From contig DIBR01000006.1 in assembly GCA_002415025.1 (NCBI GenBank), positions 909 to 24,299 on the forward strand: DNA of 23,391 nt. The letters run 5' to 3'. This document shows positions 22,093 to 23,391 of the stretch, piece after piece (positions within the stretch are counted from its first letter, which is position 1; each line of letters opens with the position of its first letter). This DNA comes from Spongiibacteraceae bacterium UBA5047. Lineage in GTDB: Bacteria > Pseudomonadota > Gammaproteobacteria > Pseudomonadales > Spongiibacteraceae. The translations under genes were made by a program, and so were the position numbers. The notes beneath the pieces were generated by a model. That model saw only the letters and a list, made by a program, of their open reading frames with translations. It was not told the DNA's origin and did not search any database.

Positions 22093-23184
22093 ATGGGCTT
22101 TAATTGCGGTATCGTGGGCCTGCCGAATGTCGGCAAATCCACCTTGTTTAATGCACTTACCAAAGCCGGTATCGATGCAGAAAATTTTCCCTTCTGCACC
22201 ATCGAGCCCAATTCAGGCATCGTAGCGGTTCCCGACCCGCGCCAGAACGCGCTGGCAGACATCGTCAAACCCGAACGCATCGTTCCCACCACCATGGAGT
22301 TTGTGGATATTGCCGGACTCGTGGCCGGAGCCTCCAAAGGCGAAGGGCTGGGCAACAAGTTCCTTGCCAACATCCGTGAAACCGACGCCATCGCCCACGT
22401 TGTGCGCTGCTTCGACAACGACAACGTGATTCATGTCGCCAATACCATCAACCCCGTTGCCGACATAGAAATTATCAACACCGAACTCGCGCTTGCCGAC
22501 CTTGATTCGGTCGAAAAACAGCTCCAGAAAGTCGCCCGCACAGCCAAAAGCGGCGACAAGGACGCGGTGGCCATGAAAGCCCTGCTGGAGAAACTGTCAG
22601 CCCACCTGGATGAAGGCAAACCGGTTCGCTCACTCACACTCAACGAAAAAGAATCCGAGCTGTGTGAAACGCTTCACTTGCTGACCGTAAAGCCGACGAT
22701 GTATATCGCCAACGTCAACGAAGACGGCTTTGACAACAACCCCTATCTCGACGCCGTTCGCGAAATTGCCGCCGCCGAAAATGCCGTCGTCGTTCCCATC
22801 TGCAATAAACTCGAATCAGAGATTGCCGAGCTGGAAGACGACGAAAAGGCTGAATTTCTCGCAGACCTGGGCATGGAAGAGCCAGGCCTGGATCGCGTTA
22901 TACACGCCGGCTACCAGCTACTCGGCCTGCATACCTACTTCACCGCCGGCGTAAAGGAAGTTCGCGCCTGGACAGTTCCCCTTGGTGCAACCGCGCCGCA
23001 GGCTGCCGGAAAAATCCACACCGATTTCGAGAAAGGCTTTATCCGCGCCGAAGTCATCGCCTACGATGACTACATACAGTTCAAGGGCGAACAGGGCGCA
23101 AAAGACGCCGGCAAATGGCGACTGGAAGGTAAAGACTACATCGTCAAAGACGGCGACGTAGTGCACTTTCGCTTCAACGTCTAG
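22093..23184 (+). CDS. ychF: Ribosome-associated ATPase YchF (Obg/OLA1 family)
   Basis: YchF is a ribosome-binding P-loop NTPase of the Obg family that prefers ATP over GTP. The 363-residue product, identical in length to the E. coli protein, has G1 GLPNVGKST (9-17), G3 DIAGLV (72-77) and the altered G4 NVNE (207-210). The NxxE in place of NKxD is the family basis for ATP specificity. A coiled-coil region follows the G domain core, and a TGS domain occupies about 280-362, ending KDYIVKDGDVVHFRFNV. The start ATG at 22093 has GGAAG about seven bases upstream inside the end of pth. The pth-ychF pair is widely conserved. Confidence 0.98.
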   Translation: MGFNCGIVGLPNVGKSTLFNALTKAGIDAENFPFCTIEPNSGIVAVPDPRQNALADIVKPERIVPTTMEFVDIAGLVAGASKGEGLGNKFLANIRETDAIAHVVRCFDNDNVIHVANTINPVADIEIINTELALADLDSVEKQLQKVARTAKSGDKDAVAMKALLEKLSAHLDEGKPVRSLTLNEKESELCETLHLLTVKPTMYIANVNEDGFDNNPYLDAVREIAAAENAVVVPICNKLESEIAELEDDEKAEFLADLGMEEPGLDRVIHAGYQLLGLHTYFTAGVKEVRAWTVPLGATAPQAAGKIHTDFEKGFIRAEVIAYDDYIQFKGEQGAKDAGKWRLEGKDYIVKDGDVVHFRFNV

Positions 23185-23199
23185 CCAGGCCTTTGCGGC

Positions 23200-23235
23200 T
23201 TGACTTTGACAGGTTAAGTCGGGAAAATGCGCGCC
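23200..23235 (+). promoter_or_regulatory. Stable-RNA promoter for tRNA-Met
   Basis: TTGACT (23200-23205), a 17-base spacer and GAAAAT (23223-23228) are followed by the discriminator GCGCGCC (23229-23235). The GC-rich discriminator is the hallmark of promoters under stringent control by ppGpp and DksA. The tRNA 5' end is at 23256, leaving a leader of about 20 bases for RNase P to remove. Confidence 0.7.
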
Positions 23236-23255
23236 TCTTTAGATTCACGATTACT

Positions 23256-23332
23256 GGCAAGGTAGCTCAGTTGGTTAGAGCACAACACTCATAATGTTGG
23301 GGTCGGCGGTTCGAATCCGCCCCTTGCTACCA
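23256..23332 (+). tRNA. tRNA-Met (anticodon CAT), elongator type
   Basis: The 77-base gene folds as a cloverleaf. The acceptor is GGCAAGG/CCTTGCT with a G1-U72 wobble, the D arm is GCTC/GAGC, the anticodon stem is CAACA/TGTTG with loop CTCATAA (anticodon CAT), the variable loop is GGGTC, and the T arm is GGCGG/CCGCC. The CCA end is encoded. The body resembles elongator tRNA-Met more than initiator tRNA (which has an unpaired first base and a GGG/CCC anticodon stem). A tRNA-Ile2 with lysidine at the anticodon is a less likely alternative. Confidence 0.92.
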
Positions 23333-23377
23333 GATACAAAAAACCCACCCTCGCGGTGGGTTTTTTGTATCTGGTAG
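23327..23377 (+). terminator. Long perfect terminator hairpin behind tRNA-Met
   Basis: A perfect 23-base stem (23327-23349 with 23355-23377) encloses the loop CTCGC. Its core AAAAAACCCACC / GGTGGGTTTTTT is a standard bidirectional intrinsic terminator with a T tract. The outer part continues through the tRNA CCA end, since CTACCA at 23327-23332 pairs with TGGTAG at 23372-23377. Confidence 0.88.
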
Positions 23378-23391
23378 TACGGTGCCGGACG

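Overview
The window is a chromosomal core region from a gammaproteobacterium. The gene order hemA, prfA, prmC, moeB, then a TPR lipoprotein, lolB, ispE, tRNA-Gln, prs, rplY, pth, ychF matches the Pseudomonas aeruginosa PA4663-PA4673 neighbourhood as I remember it. The presence of GatCAB, the mreBCD-maf-rng order and a GC content in the mid fifties (estimated by eye) suggest a marine Cellvibrionales or Pseudomonadales-like organism. The genus is inference only.

Layout. (1) 1-3577, minus strand: mreB, mreC, mreD, maf and the 5' part of rng form the classical cell-shape operon, with overlapping or nearly touching genes after mreB. (2) 3860-7509, plus strand: gatC, gatA, gatB (tRNA-dependent amidotransferase) and a small ankyrin-like protein, divergent from mreB. 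(3) 7594-9678: smrA (minus) diverges from a mini-block of a CWC cysteine-rich protein, a limonene-epoxide-hydrolase-fold protein and a CysZ-like membrane protein (plus). This is the least conserved-looking part. (4) 9687-15942, minus strand: an RhlB-like DEAD-box helicase, an HvfX/DoxX-like membrane protein, then moeB, prmC, prfA and hemA (transcribed in the order hemA to moeB). (5) 16067-23184, plus strand: an LbcA-like TPR lipoprotein, lolB and ispE overlapping one another, tRNA-Gln, a 443-base intergenic region full of palindromes, then prs, rplY, pth and ychF. (6) 23200-23377: a stable-RNA promoter, tRNA-Met(CAU) and a very long terminator hairpin.

The genes serve cell elongation (MreBCD), RNA decay (Rng, RhlB), translation (GatCAB, RF1 and its methylase PrmC, L25, Pth, YchF, tRNAs), tetrapyrrole, isoprenoid and PRPP synthesis (HemA, IspE, Prs), and outer-membrane lipoproteins (LbcA-like, LolB).

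The most unusual DNA is not coding. Between tRNA-Gln and prs lies a hairpin-rich element of about 129 bases. Its two ends copy the two halves of the adjacent tRNA-Gln T arm, as if the arm had been duplicated and split by a structured insert. It is followed by a clear inverted pair of REP sequences (REPIN/BIME type). Other points worth checking are an apparent ATC start codon for mreC, leaderless promoters for two genes, altered catalytic residues in the epoxide-hydrolase-like protein, and a terminator stem that runs into the 3' end of tRNA-Met. No complete mobile element, CRISPR array or obvious novel defence system was found.
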